Source of the DNA: Kitasatospora sp. MAA4
GTDB lineage: Bacteria > Actinomycetota > Actinomycetes > Streptomycetales > Streptomycetaceae
Direction of reading: 5' to 3'
DNA: 64,000 nt
Assembly (NCBI RefSeq): GCF_029893355.1
Contig: NZ_JARZAI010000022.1
Location: 1 to 64,000, forward strand
The translations under genes and the position numbers were made by a program. The notes under the pieces are model-generated. The model did no database searches. It was not told where the DNA came from and saw only the letters and a list, made by a program, of their open reading frames with translations. Below, piece by piece: positions 34,902 to 43,927 of the stretch; within the stretch, counting starts at the first letter, position 1, and each line of letters begins with the position of its first letter.

Positions 34902-36536
34902 CTACGTCGGCTTCGGTCCTTCGGCCAGCTCGGCGAGCATCGCGGCGCGGAAGCGCAGTGTGCCCGCGAGCCGGCCGAAGGTCTCGGCCCACGCGCTGTC
35001 CGGCGTGGCGTCGGCGGCCAGCGCCTCGACGGCCGGTGCCGTCGCGGGCGAGAGCGAGCGCTCCGTCATGCCCAGCACCCCGCTGTGGCTCCACGGGTAC
35101 GCCCCGGAGGTGGCCGCCCGCTCCAGGGCCGCGACCACCGCGGTGCTCAGCGGCGGCGTCCACGGTGTGGCGCAGGCGCCGAGCAGCTGGAAGGCGTCGC
35201 CCAGGCCGTGCGTCTGCAGGAACGCGGCCGTCCAGGCGGCCCGTTCGGCCGGCGGCAGGACGGCGAGCAGCTTGGCGGGCGAGCCCGCGGTCTGCGTCCG
35301 GTTCGTCCGTGCCGACCCGGTCCGGCGCGGGGCCGGGCCGAGCAGTGCGCGCGCCCAGGCGGCGTCCTGCTGCCGTACGGCGGCCCGGGCCCAGGCCTCC
35401 CGCAGGTCGTCGCGCCAGCCGTCGTCGCTCTCCTCGTTCTCCCCGCTCTCCTCTGTGGTGACCGGCAGGGCGAGCAGCTCGGCGTGGGTCAGGCCGAACC
35501 CCGTCGTCCAGCAGTCCAGCGGGGTGGCGGCCACCAACTCGCCGAGCCACCAGGCCCGCTCGCCGCGGCCGGTCGGCGACTTGGGTGCGATGCCGTCGCG
35601 CTGCATCGCTGCGTCGCAGGCGGTAGGCGGGCTGACCCGCAGCCGGCCGTCCACCAGCCGCACGGCCGACCGGGCCCGCTCGGCCATCCGCGCGCCCAGC
35701 GCCGAGCCGGGCAGGGTGGAGAGCAGCTCGGCGGCCGTGGTCCGGACGTTCTTGCTGCGGTCGCCGAGTGCGGCCTCCAGGAACGGTTCGTCGGCCTGCG
35801 AGAGGCCCTCCTGAAGGGCGTCCAGGAAGAGCAGCCGGTCCTCGGCGCGCTCGGTGGACCAGGTGCCGCGCAACAGCTCCAGACCGGCGGCCGGGTCGCT
35901 GCGGCGCAGCCGGGTCAGGTGGGTGACGCGCTCGGCGAACAGGCCCTCGTGCCAGGTCCGTTCCTCGCCGGCGCTCTGGTTCTCCGTCACCGTCCGCCGT
36001 ACGTAGCTCCAGTCCGGGTTCTGCTCCGCCAGCCAGCGGCCGAGCGGGCCGGCCAGCGCCACGGCGTCGCCGCGCAGCTCGCTGCGCGCCCGCGCAGCGT
36101 CCAGCAGGGACGGGACCAGGGCGGGCGGCAGTCGGTACCCCGACTCCCGTGCGGTGGACAGCCACTGCGGCAGCAGCTCGGCCAGGTTGGCGAGCGCGCC
36201 GCTCGCTGCACTGGAGCTTGCTGCGCCCGCGGCCCGTCCGGAGAGCAGCACCGCGAGGCGGCGGGCCGCCGCGGCCGGCAGCGCCGGGCGCTCGTCCGGG
36301 TCGGCCGCTGCCTGGGCGGGCTGCGCGGCCCTGGCCGGCAGCAGCCCCGCCCGGCGCCGCACGGTGACCAGCGCGGCCAGCTCCAGCAGGGCCGCCGCCG
36401 GATCCGTCCGGTCCACCGCGCCGGCCGCCGCCGCCAGAGCCGGGGTGCCGGCGGCGGTCGGCAGCGGGCGGCGGTCGGTGCCGAGCAGCGCGGTGGTCCG
36501 CAGCTCCTCCCACAGGTCGCCTCGGATGTCCGTCAC
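34902..36536 (-). CDS. DUF5691-family protein
   Basis: 544 aa, GTG 36534-36536 overlapping the SWIM-protein stop (GTGA), preceded by GGGAGTGAG. Largely alpha-helical, Ala/Leu/Arg-rich, with HEAT-like texture; begins DLWEELRTTALLGTDRRPLP, a DUF5691 hallmark, and ends AETFGRLAGTLRFRAAMLAELAEG. No catalytic motif is visible. It is co-transcribed with the SWIM protein and located near the MoxR/DUF5682/VWA genes; DUF5691 recurs with those families elsewhere. A scaffold or substrate-recognition role in that system is inference. Confidence 0.8.
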   Translation of the reverse strand: MTDIRGDLWEELRTTALLGTDRRPLPTAAGTPALAAAAGAVDRTDPAAALLELAALVTVRRRAGLLPARAAQPAQAAADPDERPALPAAAARRLAVLLSGRAAGAASSSAASGALANLAELLPQWLSTARESGYRLPPALVPSLLDAARARSELRGDAVALAGPLGRWLAEQNPDWSYVRRTVTENQSAGEERTWHEGLFAERVTHLTRLRRSDPAAGLELLRGTWSTERAEDRLLFLDALQEGLSQADEPFLEAALGDRSKNVRTTAAELLSTLPGSALGARMAERARSAVRLVDGRLRVSPPTACDAAMQRDGIAPKSPTGRGERAWWLGELVAATPLDCWTTGFGLTHAELLALPVTTEESGENEESDDGWRDDLREAWARAAVRQQDAAWARALLGPAPRRTGSARTNRTQTAGSPAKLLAVLPPAERAAWTAAFLQTHGLGDAFQLLGACATPWTPPLSTAVVAALERAATSGAYPWSHSGVLGMTERSLSPATAPAVEALAADATPDSAWAETFGRLAGTLRFRAAMLAELAEGPKPT

Positions 36537-37840
36537 TGGCTCACTCCCGTCGCGCGACCGTTCTCGTCCCACACCGTGACCGGGGTGAACCCCCGGTGTC
36601 CGCACTCGCCGAAGACCGTCACCGGACGGCCCGCCGACACCGCCGCGAGCTTCCAGAGCCCCGGGCCGGGTGCGGTTTTGATGGTCAACGCCTCACTCCC
36701 GTCGGTCAGTTGCCAGCGTCCTTGGCCGGGCACCGGGATCACCGCGGTCAGCACGGTCGGCCAGGACTCCACCCACGGATCGTCCGCGACCGCCTCGCCG
36801 TACCCGGCCAGCGCCTGCGCCGGGGACACCCCGGGCGGCACGGCCTCGCCGGCGTCCGCCGGCGCGGGGGCGGTGTGCCTGGTCCCGAGTACGGCGCGCA
36901 GCGGTCGGGCGCCCGGGTGGAAGGCCAGCTCGGCCTCCAGCAACTGCCCGGTGGGCAGCGCGAGATCGGGCGCCTGGCCGGGTCGGCCGAAGGCCAGCAG
37001 CAGCGCCGGGCGGCCGGTCTTGGCCCCGCGCAGCCAGAGCCGGCGGGTGGTCAGCCGCTCGTCGGCGCTGTCGCGTACGCCGAGCACCAGCCAGCGGTCC
37101 CGTACGGTCGGACCGGCCAGCAACTCGGCGCTGTCGGTGCTGAATCCGACCCGCGCGCGGACGGTGGCGGCCAGCTCGGCAGGCAGCGCGTCGACCCGTT
37201 CGTAGGCGGTGGCCAGCAGGTGCAGCAGGGCGTACTCGGCGAGCAGCTCCTCGTCCTTCTGCTCCTCCAACTCCCTTACTCTGGACGCCAGCCCGGGAGC
37301 CTGGGCGTCCACCATCCGGGCCGCAACCTCCTCCCACGGGCTGGGCGCGGTGCTCAGGTCGGCCAGCCCGTGCCGTACCCGGTCGGCCAGTCGCAGCCGC
37401 AACTCCTGTGCCCCGGCGGCAACTCGGGACGCCCGCCGGTCGGCCCGCCGCCGCGTCGCCACCGGATCCGCCTCGACCCTGGGCGCCTGCTTCTGCGCGG
37501 CCCGCTCCTGGCGACCCGTCAACCACGCACCCGCCCACTCGGGCGGCTCGCCCCCGTCCGGCACCGCCTGCGCGCCGCCGCTCCACAGCAGCAGCAGCCC
37601 CAGCGCGTGCTTGCACGGGAACTTCCGGCTCGGGCAACTGCACTGGTACGCGGGCGTGGCAAGCTCCACCACCGTCCGGTACGGGGTACTCCCACTGCCC
37701 TTGCACGCCCCCCACAGCGCTGTCTCGTTGCACCCGGCCCCCGACCACGGCCCGGGCCCGGACAACTTCCCGGCCGCCTTCGACGACGCGGCGTCGGGGG
37801 AGAGGGACAGGACATGCTCGGTGCTCCAGCGTTCCTCCAT
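36533..37840 (-). CDS. SWIM zinc-finger protein (YehQ-like)
   Basis: 435 aa from ATG 37838-37840. The SWIM motif C67-x-C69-x6-C76-x-H78 (CSCPSRKFPCKHA) lies near the N-terminus after CNETALWGACKGSGSTPY, a zinc-binding module that typically contacts DNA or protein. The remaining helical region is characteristic of the family that accompanies MoxR-type ATPases and VWA proteins (yehQ with yehL, yehM, yehP in E. coli, from memory). First gene of a two-gene operon with DUF5691; its start is divergent from a 138-aa gene. Confidence 0.85.
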   Translation of the reverse strand: MEERWSTEHVLSLSPDAASSKAAGKLSGPGPWSGAGCNETALWGACKGSGSTPYRTVVELATPAYQCSCPSRKFPCKHALGLLLLWSGGAQAVPDGGEPPEWAGAWLTGRQERAAQKQAPRVEADPVATRRRADRRASRVAAGAQELRLRLADRVRHGLADLSTAPSPWEEVAARMVDAQAPGLASRVRELEEQKDEELLAEYALLHLLATAYERVDALPAELAATVRARVGFSTDSAELLAGPTVRDRWLVLGVRDSADERLTTRRLWLRGAKTGRPALLLAFGRPGQAPDLALPTGQLLEAELAFHPGARPLRAVLGTRHTAPAPADAGEAVPPGVSPAQALAGYGEAVADDPWVESWPTVLTAVIPVPGQGRWQLTDGSEALTIKTAPGPGLWKLAAVSAGRPVTVFGECGHRGFTPVTVWDENGRATGVSQ

Positions 37841-37979
37841 GCCTCGAACGCTAGGCCGGGGGACTGACAGCGCACACGAATCCGTGTCCGTGCGTACGGA
37901 ATGCGTCAAGATCGTCGGCAGCGGCAACCCGGTGGGCTGGAATAACCGTCAGTATGAGGGAACACATGGGGGAACGTTC

Positions 37980-38396
37980 ATGGCACAGCTGCTCATCGAA
38001 GAGAACTTCCAGCACCTCGACGGCCAGGACGTCGAGTCGCTGATCGAGGCCCTCGCCGAGCTCGGCCTCCGTGCGGAGCCCACCCAGCCCCGCGCGGGGA
38101 CCCGAGGTGGCGACTGGGCGCTGGTCCTGCACTGGCTCGGGGACGACATCGGGCAGATCGCCGAGGATGCTGTGGCGGCGGCGCTCGTCGTGGCGGTGAC
38201 GGAGGTCATGGGCCAGGTGCACTCGGTGGGGCCTGGTGGGACCAGTGTGCAGGGCCGCACGCTGCCGGTCCGGATCGAAATCCGCGGGCGCGCGGGAGAG
38301 TTGATCAGGTCCATCGCGATGCCGGGTGCGGTGGCGAAGCCGGTGGCTGCGCCGTGGTGGCGGGCGCGGTCGGGCGTCAGCCCGGTCGGTGGCTGA
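37980..38396 (+). CDS. conserved small protein of unknown function
   Basis: 138 aa from ATG 37980, preceded by GGGGGAACGTTC. It appears to be a small alpha/beta protein: LIEENFQHLDGQDVESLIEALAELG, a central ALVLHWLGDDIGQIA, a helix VAAALVVAVTEVMGQ and a strand VRIEIRGRAGELIRS. I do not recognise the family; the layout loosely resembles the small effector-associated components found in actinobacterial conflict loci, but I cannot confirm that. It lies between the two arms of the MoxR/VWA cluster and overlaps the PadR gene end convergently by 20 bases. Confidence 0.7.
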   Translation: MAQLLIEENFQHLDGQDVESLIEALAELGLRAEPTQPRAGTRGGDWALVLHWLGDDIGQIAEDAVAAALVVAVTEVMGQVHSVGPGGTSVQGRTLPVRIEIRGRAGELIRSIAMPGAVAKPVAAPWWRARSGVSPVGG

Positions 38397-38955
38397 GGGC
38401 GGCGGCCTGGCGTGCGCGTAGGACGTCGGCGATGCGTCGGCACCAGTCGCGGTTGTCCCGTTCGAAGGCGAGGCCGCGCAGGCAGGTGAGGTAGGGGCCG
38501 ATCCGTTCGCCGTCGAGCAGGAACTCGTCCTCGGACTCATCGCCGCGCATCTGGTGCAGCAGGGCGCTGAACAGCTCGATCTTGGCCTCGGCGGCGGTCG
38601 CCCGCTCGCCGAGTTGCTCGATCAGCTGGCCGGAGTCGACGTGGTCGGCCCCCTGGACCTTGACCAGCAGGTCGTCGCGGATGAACGAGGGCTTCGAGGC
38701 GGCCGCCGTGAACTCCCGCAGCTCGGCGAGTCCGGCCTCGGTGGCCTGGAACACCCGCTTGTTGGGCCGGGTCTCCTGGACCACCTCCCGGCCCGCGACC
38801 AGGCCCTCGCGCTCCAGCTTGGTCAGCTCGGCGTACAGCTGCTGCGGCAGCGCGTGCCAGAAGTTGGCCACGCCGACGTCGAACGCCTTGGCCAGCTGGT
38901 AGCCGCTGCGCTCCTCGTCCAGGAGTGCGGCGAGTACGGCGTGTCGCAGGGCCAT
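38377..38955 (-). CDS. PadR-family transcriptional regulator
   Basis: 192 aa. N-terminal winged helix (MALRHAVLAALLDEERSGYQ) with the PadR recognition segment YAELTKLEREGLVAGREVVQ, and a Vir-type C-terminal helical dimerisation domain. PadR proteins repress adjacent genes and release DNA upon small-molecule binding. The intergenic 90 bp to the divergent SnoaL-like gene hold a clear palindromic A+T-rich operator, so it probably represses itself and that gene. Confidence 0.92.
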   Translation of the reverse strand: MALRHAVLAALLDEERSGYQLAKAFDVGVANFWHALPQQLYAELTKLEREGLVAGREVVQETRPNKRVFQATEAGLAELREFTAAASKPSFIRDDLLVKVQGADHVDSGQLIEQLGERATAAEAKIELFSALLHQMRGDESEDEFLLDGERIGPYLTCLRGLAFERDNRDWCRRIADVLRARQAAALSHRPG

Positions 38956-38997
38956 CGAGGCAGCCTCTTCCCATTTCGCGTTGGTAGCGGCATCATC

Positions 38998-39033
38998 CTA
39001 GTCAATTATCAGAATAGTCAGATTCTTGACTAG
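38998..39033. promoter_or_regulatory. palindromic operator for the PadR regulator
   Basis: CTAGTCAA (38998-39005) and TTGACTAG (39026-39033) are perfect inverted 8-mers around an A+T-rich centre with internal TCAGAATAGTCAGATTC. It lies between the divergent padR-like and SnoaL-like starts, ends 11 bases before the GTG at 39045, and stands out by base composition. Confidence 0.78.
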
Positions 39034-39044
39034 AAGGAGGAGTC

Positions 39045-39482
39045 GTGACGGATTCGACGACCGCCCAGCGCTTCCGCACAGCCGTGGAGACCCGCGACCT
39101 CGCCGCGCTGGACGACCTGTTCACCGAGGACGTCCGCTTCTACAGCCCGGTGAAGTTCGTCCCGTTCGAGGGAAAGGCGATGGTGGTCGGCCTGCTCGGC
39201 GTCCTCCTGGGCATCTTCGAGGACTTCCACTACATCGGGGACTTCGACGGCCGCGCCGAGACCAGCACGGACGGCTCCGAAGCCCCGTCGGCGATCCTGC
39301 TCTTCCGCACCACCGTGCAGGGCAAGGCGATCCACGGCATCGACATGCTGCAGTTCGACGAGGCGGGCCGGATCAAGGAGTTCACCGTGATGGTCCGCCC
39401 GCAGTCGGCCGTCCACGCCCTGGGCGAGGCGGTCCTGGCGGGCCTGGTCGCCGCCGGCCTGGTCCCGGCCGCCGAGCACTGA
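39045..39482 (+). CDS. SnoaL-like (NTF2-fold) protein
   Basis: 145 aa from GTG 39045 (AAGGAGGAG directly upstream, an unusually strong site). Pattern RFRTAVETRDLAALDDLFTEDVRFYSPV is the start of a SnoaL/NTF2-like alpha+beta cone, followed by EDFHYIGDF and strands LFRTTVQGKAIHGIDMLQFDE. Such proteins are small ketosteroid-isomerase-like enzymes or binding proteins. The overlapping operator suggests that it is induced when the PadR regulator meets its ligand, perhaps a xenobiotic that this protein handles. Confidence 0.85.
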   Translation: MTDSTTAQRFRTAVETRDLAALDDLFTEDVRFYSPVKFVPFEGKAMVVGLLGVLLGIFEDFHYIGDFDGRAETSTDGSEAPSAILLFRTTVQGKAIHGIDMLQFDEAGRIKEFTVMVRPQSAVHALGEAVLAGLVAAGLVPAAEH

Positions 39483-39492
39483 GGGGGTGCGG

Positions 39493-40257
39493 TCATTCCT
39501 GCGCGGTTACCACCCGGTCGGGGGCCCCCGACCGGGACCCGTCGGCGCCCGGGTCCGGAACCGGTCGCTGCGGCAGGGCCTGGTCGCAGTGCCTGATGTA
39601 GGAGCGCTGGACGTTCAGGAACTCGGTGTCGAGGTCGATCGGTTCGGTGACGGTCACCCCGTCCGGCCGGGCCACCTCCGCCTGCAGGGTGCCGGACGTC
39701 AGCCACGGAACGACGTAGGTGTAGACGGTGAGGGGCCGACCGTCGGGGCTGCTGATCTGTCCGACCCTGCTCAGCTCGGTGCGGACGCCGTCGCAGGTCA
39801 GGCTGTGCACCTCCTGGTTGGCGGCGATGAACACGGTCAGCCAGTCGCCCCCCGCCGCAGACCCGGAGAACACGGCCTCCAGCGCGGGCGCCGGGCCGGT
39901 CGGCAGATTCGGACTCGATGCGCAGCCGACGGTGGAGGGCGCCACGTCGTACGTCGCGTCACAGAGGGCCTGGGTGGTGGTCTGCCAGAGGAACGTCTCG
40001 TACGTGCCGCGCCAGTACGCCAGGATCGCGTCGCCGACCGGGATCTCCCCGCTGTCGACGACCATCTGTCGCATCAGCTGTTCGGGGATGACGGTCGGAT
40101 CGCCCCACGGTGTGCGGTCAAGACCGGGCGCGGGTGCCGGGGTGCTGACGAGCGGAGCCGAGCCCGTCGTCCGAGCGGCCGGGTGCGCACTCGCGGGCAG
40201 TGCCAGGCATATCAACGCCAGCACGGCCGCGGCGATCCGGCCAGGCGCGCGCACCAC
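39493..40257 (-). CDS. secreted protein of unknown function
   Basis: About 254 aa using GTG 40257, which gives a compact signal peptide (VVRAPGRIAAAVLALICLALPASA-type, cleaved after ASA); GTG 40287 would add ten residues. The mature protein has cysteines (ALCDATYDV, VGCASS, LTCDG, HCDQA) that could form two disulfides, and a beta-rich middle (GDWLTVFIAANQEVHSLTC, LTVYTYVVPWLTSG). No family recognised. Situated between the SnoaL-like gene (convergent) and the MoxR ATPase gene (divergent), with no obvious link to either. Confidence 0.72.
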   Translation of the reverse strand: MVRAPGRIAAAVLALICLALPASAHPAARTTGSAPLVSTPAPAPGLDRTPWGDPTVIPEQLMRQMVVDSGEIPVGDAILAYWRGTYETFLWQTTTQALCDATYDVAPSTVGCASSPNLPTGPAPALEAVFSGSAAGGDWLTVFIAANQEVHSLTCDGVRTELSRVGQISSPDGRPLTVYTYVVPWLTSGTLQAEVARPDGVTVTEPIDLDTEFLNVQRSYIRHCDQALPQRPVPDPGADGSRSGAPDRVVTAQE

Positions 40258-40453
40258 TGAGCCTCGTTCCACGGTTCCCCCCGTCACCGTCCGACAGACT
40301 CGATGCTACGCCTGGCCGTCGGCCGTGCAAGGGATCTGACGACCCGGCGTTGTCAGTGGGGTGGGGCAGGGTGGTTGTTGCAGGTCGGGGGCGTTCGAAG
40401 GTGGCCCGCGGTCTGTCATCTGCGCCTGTTGTGGCCGACCTAGGAGCCGTCCT

Positions 40454-41548
40454 ATGACCACCACCACTCCCGAGGTTCTCCGGCAGCATGCCGAGGACGC
40501 GTTTGCCGCCGAACTCGCCGCGCTGGCCGCGCAGGACGAGCGGCCGCGTCCGGAACGCTGGCGGTTGTCGCCGTGGGCCGTGGCCACCTATCTGCTCGGC
40601 GGCGAGCTGCCGGACGGCACGGTGATCACGCCCAAGTACGTCGGGCCGCGCCGGATCGTCGAGGTGGCGGTGACGACGCTGGCCACCGACCGGGCGCTGC
40701 TGCTGCTCGGGGTGCCGGGGACGGCGAAGACCTGGGTGTCCGAGCACTTGGCAGCCGCGATCAGTGGGGATTCCACGCTGCTCGTGCAGGGCACCGCCGG
40801 GACGCCCGAGGAGGCGGTCCGATACGGCTGGAACTACGCGCAGTTGCTCGCCCACGGGCCCAGCCGGGACGCCCTGGTCCCGTCTCCGGTGATGCGGGCG
40901 ATGGCGGACGGGAAGATCGCCCGGGTCGAGGAGTTGACCCGCATTCCGGCCGACGTGCAGGACAGTCTGATCACCATCCTGTCCGAGAAGACGCTCCCCA
41001 TACCGGAGTTGGGCAGCGAGACGCAGGCCGTCCGCGGTTTCAACCTGATCGCCACCGCCAACGACCGCGACCGCGGCGTCAACGAACTCTCCAGCGCGCT
41101 GCGCCGCCGGTTCAACACCGTGGTGCTGCCGCTGCCGGCCTCCCTGGACGAGGAGGTCGACATCGTCACCCGCCGGGTCGAGCAGCTCGGCCGCTCCCTC
41201 GACCTGCCCGAACTGCCGGGCGGCGCCGAGGAGATCCGCCGCGTGGTCACGGTCTTCCGCGAACTGCGCGACGGCATCACGGCGGACGGCCGCACCAAGG
41301 TCAAGTCGCCCACCGGCACGCTCTCCACCGCCGAGGCGATCTCGGTGGTCACCAACGGGCGGGCGCTGGCGGCCCACTTCGGCGACGGCGTGCTGCGCGC
41401 GGGGGACGTCGCGACCGGCATTCTCGGCGCGGTCGTCCGCGACCCGGTGGCCGACCAGGTGGTCTGGCGCGAGTACGTCGAGGGCGTGGTCCGCGAGCGG
41501 GACGGGTGGAAGGACTTCTACCGGGCCGCGCGCGAACTCTCCCGCTGA
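40454..41548 (+). CDS. MoxR-type AAA+ ATPase (YehL-like)
   Basis: 364 aa from ATG 40454 (AGGAG upstream). K92 is in Walker A (GVPGTAKTW); EELTRIP is the Walker B-region helix-2-insert segment typical of MoxR ATPases; NLIATANDRDRGVNELSSAL is sensor 1 and ALRRRFNTVVLPLP the arginine-finger region. MoxR ATPases act as chaperones that insert metals or remodel partner proteins with VWA subunits. It is the first of three genes with DUF5682 and VWA proteins, the order of E. coli yehL-yehM-yehP. Confidence 0.93.
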   Translation: MTTTTPEVLRQHAEDAFAAELAALAAQDERPRPERWRLSPWAVATYLLGGELPDGTVITPKYVGPRRIVEVAVTTLATDRALLLLGVPGTAKTWVSEHLAAAISGDSTLLVQGTAGTPEEAVRYGWNYAQLLAHGPSRDALVPSPVMRAMADGKIARVEELTRIPADVQDSLITILSEKTLPIPELGSETQAVRGFNLIATANDRDRGVNELSSALRRRFNTVVLPLPASLDEEVDIVTRRVEQLGRSLDLPELPGGAEEIRRVVTVFRELRDGITADGRTKVKSPTGTLSTAEAISVVTNGRALAAHFGDGVLRAGDVATGILGAVVRDPVADQVVWREYVEGVVRERDGWKDFYRAARELSR

Positions 41549-41578
41549 GACAGACCGGAGGGCAGGAGGAGGGCTGAG

Positions 41579-43927
41579 ATGAGTGACAACGACGTGACCC
41601 TGCTGGGCATCCGGCACCACGGGCCCGGCTCGGCCCGCGCGGTGGAGGCCGCGCTGGCGCGGCTGCGGCCGGACGCGGTGCTGATCGAGGGGCCTGCCGA
41701 GGCCGATCCGATCATCGCTCTGGCGGCGGACAAGGAGATGGTCCCGCCGGTCGCGCTGCTCGCGCACGCCGTGGACGACCCGGCCCGGGCCGGCTTCTGG
41801 CCGTTCGCCTCCTTCTCCCCGGAGTGGGTGGCGATCCAGTACGGGCTGGCGCAGGAGCTGCCCGTCCGGTTCATCGACCTGCCGGCGGCGTACGGCTTCG
41901 CGCTGGCAACCGAAGGAAGTGAGCAAGGGGAACAGCGTCTGGATCCGATCGCCGTCCTCGCCGAGGCGGCCGGCCAGGACGACGCCGAGCGCTGGTGGGA
42001 GGACGTGGTCGAGCACCGCACCCCCGGCGCGGGCGACGACCCGCTCGCGCCGTTCGAGGCGCTGGCGGAGGCGATGACGGCACTGCGCGAGCAGCCGCCC
42101 GGCGCCCCGGCGCTCACCACCCGGCGCGACGACCTGCGCGAGGCGCACATGCGCCAGCAGATCCGTGCCGCCCGCCGCGCCGGACACCGCCGGATCGCCG
42201 TGGTCTGCGGCGCCTGGCACGTCCCGGCGCTGAGCGCGGCGCCCGCAGCGATGCCGACCGTCGCCGCCGACCGCGCGCTGCTCGCCACGCTGCCGAAGAA
42301 GCTGAAGACCGAGATCACCTGGGTCCCCTGGACGCACCGCAGGCTCGCCCAGCACACCGGCTACGGCGCCGGCATCGAGTCGCCCGGCTGGTACCACCAC
42401 CTCTTCAGCACCCAGCGCGACGCGTCGGCCCGCTGGATGACCCGGGCCGCCGAGCTGCTGCGGGCCGAGGACCACCCGGTCTCCTCCGCGCACGTGATCG
42501 AGGCGGTTCGGCTCGCCGACACGCTGGCCGCCCTGCGCGGGCGGCCGATCCCCGGGCTGAGCGAGACGCTGGACGCCGTCCGTTCCGTCCTGTGCGACGG
42601 CTCCGACGTGGCGCTCGCGCTGGTCCACGACCGGCTGGTGGTCGGCGAGGCGCTCGGCGAGGTGCCGTCCGCCACCCCGACCGTGCCGTTGCAGCGGGAC
42701 CTGACGCGGCTTCAGCGCAGCCTGCGGCTCAAGCCGGAGACGGAGACCCGCGAGCTGGTCCTGGACCTGCGCAAGGAGCTGGACGCGTCCCGCTCGCTGC
42801 TGCTGCACCGGCTGCTGCTGCTCGGCATCGGCTGGGGCACCGAGACCCGCTCCGCCGTCCAGTCGACCGGCACGTTCCGGGAGAGCTGGCAGCTGCGCTG
42901 GGACCCGGAGTACGCCGTCCGGGTGGTGGAGGCCGCGCAGTGGGGGACCACGGTGGAGCAGGCCGCCACCGGCAAGGTGGCCGAACTCGCCGCGAAGGCC
43001 GCCGAGCTGGCCGACCTCACCCGGTTGGCGGAGCACTGCCTGGTGGCCCGGCTGCCGGACGCGCTGCCCGCGGTGATGCGCGCGCTGGCCGACCGCGCGG
43101 CGCTGGACACCGACGCGGGGCACCTGGCCGAGGCGCTCCCGGCGCTGGTCCGGGCGCTGCGCTACGGGGACGTCCGGGGCACCGACAGCAGCGCGCTGGA
43201 CGGCGTGGCGCGCGGGCTCGCCGAGCGGATCTGCGTCGGCCTGCCACCCGCCTGCACCGGGCTGGACGCGGACGGCGCGAGCGCGATGCGCACCCGCCTC
43301 GACGCGGTGCACGCCGCGGTGGGCCTGCTCGAACAGGGCACCGGAACGTCGGACTCGCTCGCTGACCGCTGGGCCGCCGCCCTCCAGTCGCTCGCCCGCC
43401 GTGAGCCCTCGTCCGGGCCGGCCACCGGCGTGCCGGGTCTGCTGCGCGGCCGGGCCGTCCGGCTGCTGCTGGACGACGCCCGGCTCGACTCGGCCGAGGC
43501 GGGCCGCCGGATGCGCCTGGTGCTCTCGACGGCCAGCGCCCCGGCCGACGCGGCCGGCTGGATCGAGGGCTTCCTCTCCGGCGGCGGGGCCCTGCTGCTG
43601 CACGACCCGCAGCTGCTGGAGATGCTCGACCAGTGGCTGACGGGCGTGTCGCCGGAGACCTTCACCGACGTCCTGCCGCTGCTGCGCCGGACCTTCTCGG
43701 CGCTGGAGGCAGGCGTCCGGCAGACCGTCGGCTCGCGGGTCGCCGCCGGTCCGCTCGGCGCCGCCGGCCCCGGGCAGTCGACGGGCCCGGCCGGCGAGGA
43801 GTCACTCGACGCCGACCGCGCCGATGCCGCGCTGCCGACCGTGGCCCTGCTGCTCGGCCTGCGCCTGCCCGAGGCCGTACCCCGCCCGCAGATCCCCCGC
43901 CAGCCCGACCGAGGGAGCAACCGATGA
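41579..43927 (+). CDS. DUF5682-family protein (YehM-like)
   Basis: 782 aa from ATG 41579 (GGAGGGCTGAG upstream). The N-terminal part opens LLGIRHHGPGSARAVEAAL and VLIEGPAEADP, a GxRHHGPGS...EGP pattern of the TraB/ChaN-like fold, in which conserved His and Glu may form a metal or catalytic site; RRIAVVCGAWHVPAL continues that domain. The rest is a long helical Ala/Leu/Arg-rich region with no named domain. It overlaps the VWA gene by 4 bases. DUF5682 proteins always travel with MoxR and VWA partners; function is unknown. Confidence 0.85.
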   Translation: MSDNDVTLLGIRHHGPGSARAVEAALARLRPDAVLIEGPAEADPIIALAADKEMVPPVALLAHAVDDPARAGFWPFASFSPEWVAIQYGLAQELPVRFIDLPAAYGFALATEGSEQGEQRLDPIAVLAEAAGQDDAERWWEDVVEHRTPGAGDDPLAPFEALAEAMTALREQPPGAPALTTRRDDLREAHMRQQIRAARRAGHRRIAVVCGAWHVPALSAAPAAMPTVAADRALLATLPKKLKTEITWVPWTHRRLAQHTGYGAGIESPGWYHHLFSTQRDASARWMTRAAELLRAEDHPVSSAHVIEAVRLADTLAALRGRPIPGLSETLDAVRSVLCDGSDVALALVHDRLVVGEALGEVPSATPTVPLQRDLTRLQRSLRLKPETETRELVLDLRKELDASRSLLLHRLLLLGIGWGTETRSAVQSTGTFRESWQLRWDPEYAVRVVEAAQWGTTVEQAATGKVAELAAKAAELADLTRLAEHCLVARLPDALPAVMRALADRAALDTDAGHLAEALPALVRALRYGDVRGTDSSALDGVARGLAERICVGLPPACTGLDADGASAMRTRLDAVHAAVGLLEQGTGTSDSLADRWAAALQSLARREPSSGPATGVPGLLRGRAVRLLLDDARLDSAEAGRRMRLVLSTASAPADAAGWIEGFLSGGGALLLHDPQLLEMLDQWLTGVSPETFTDVLPLLRRTFSALEAGVRQTVGSRVAAGPLGAAGPGQSTGPAGEESLDADRADAALPTVALLLGLRLPEAVPRPQIPRQPDRGSNR

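Noticed and set aside
34498..36513. A 671-codon minus-strand frame spanning icmB and the DUF5691 gene
   Set aside because: It runs antisense to icmB and in a different frame from the DUF5691 gene, with Arg/Gly-rich shadow composition.
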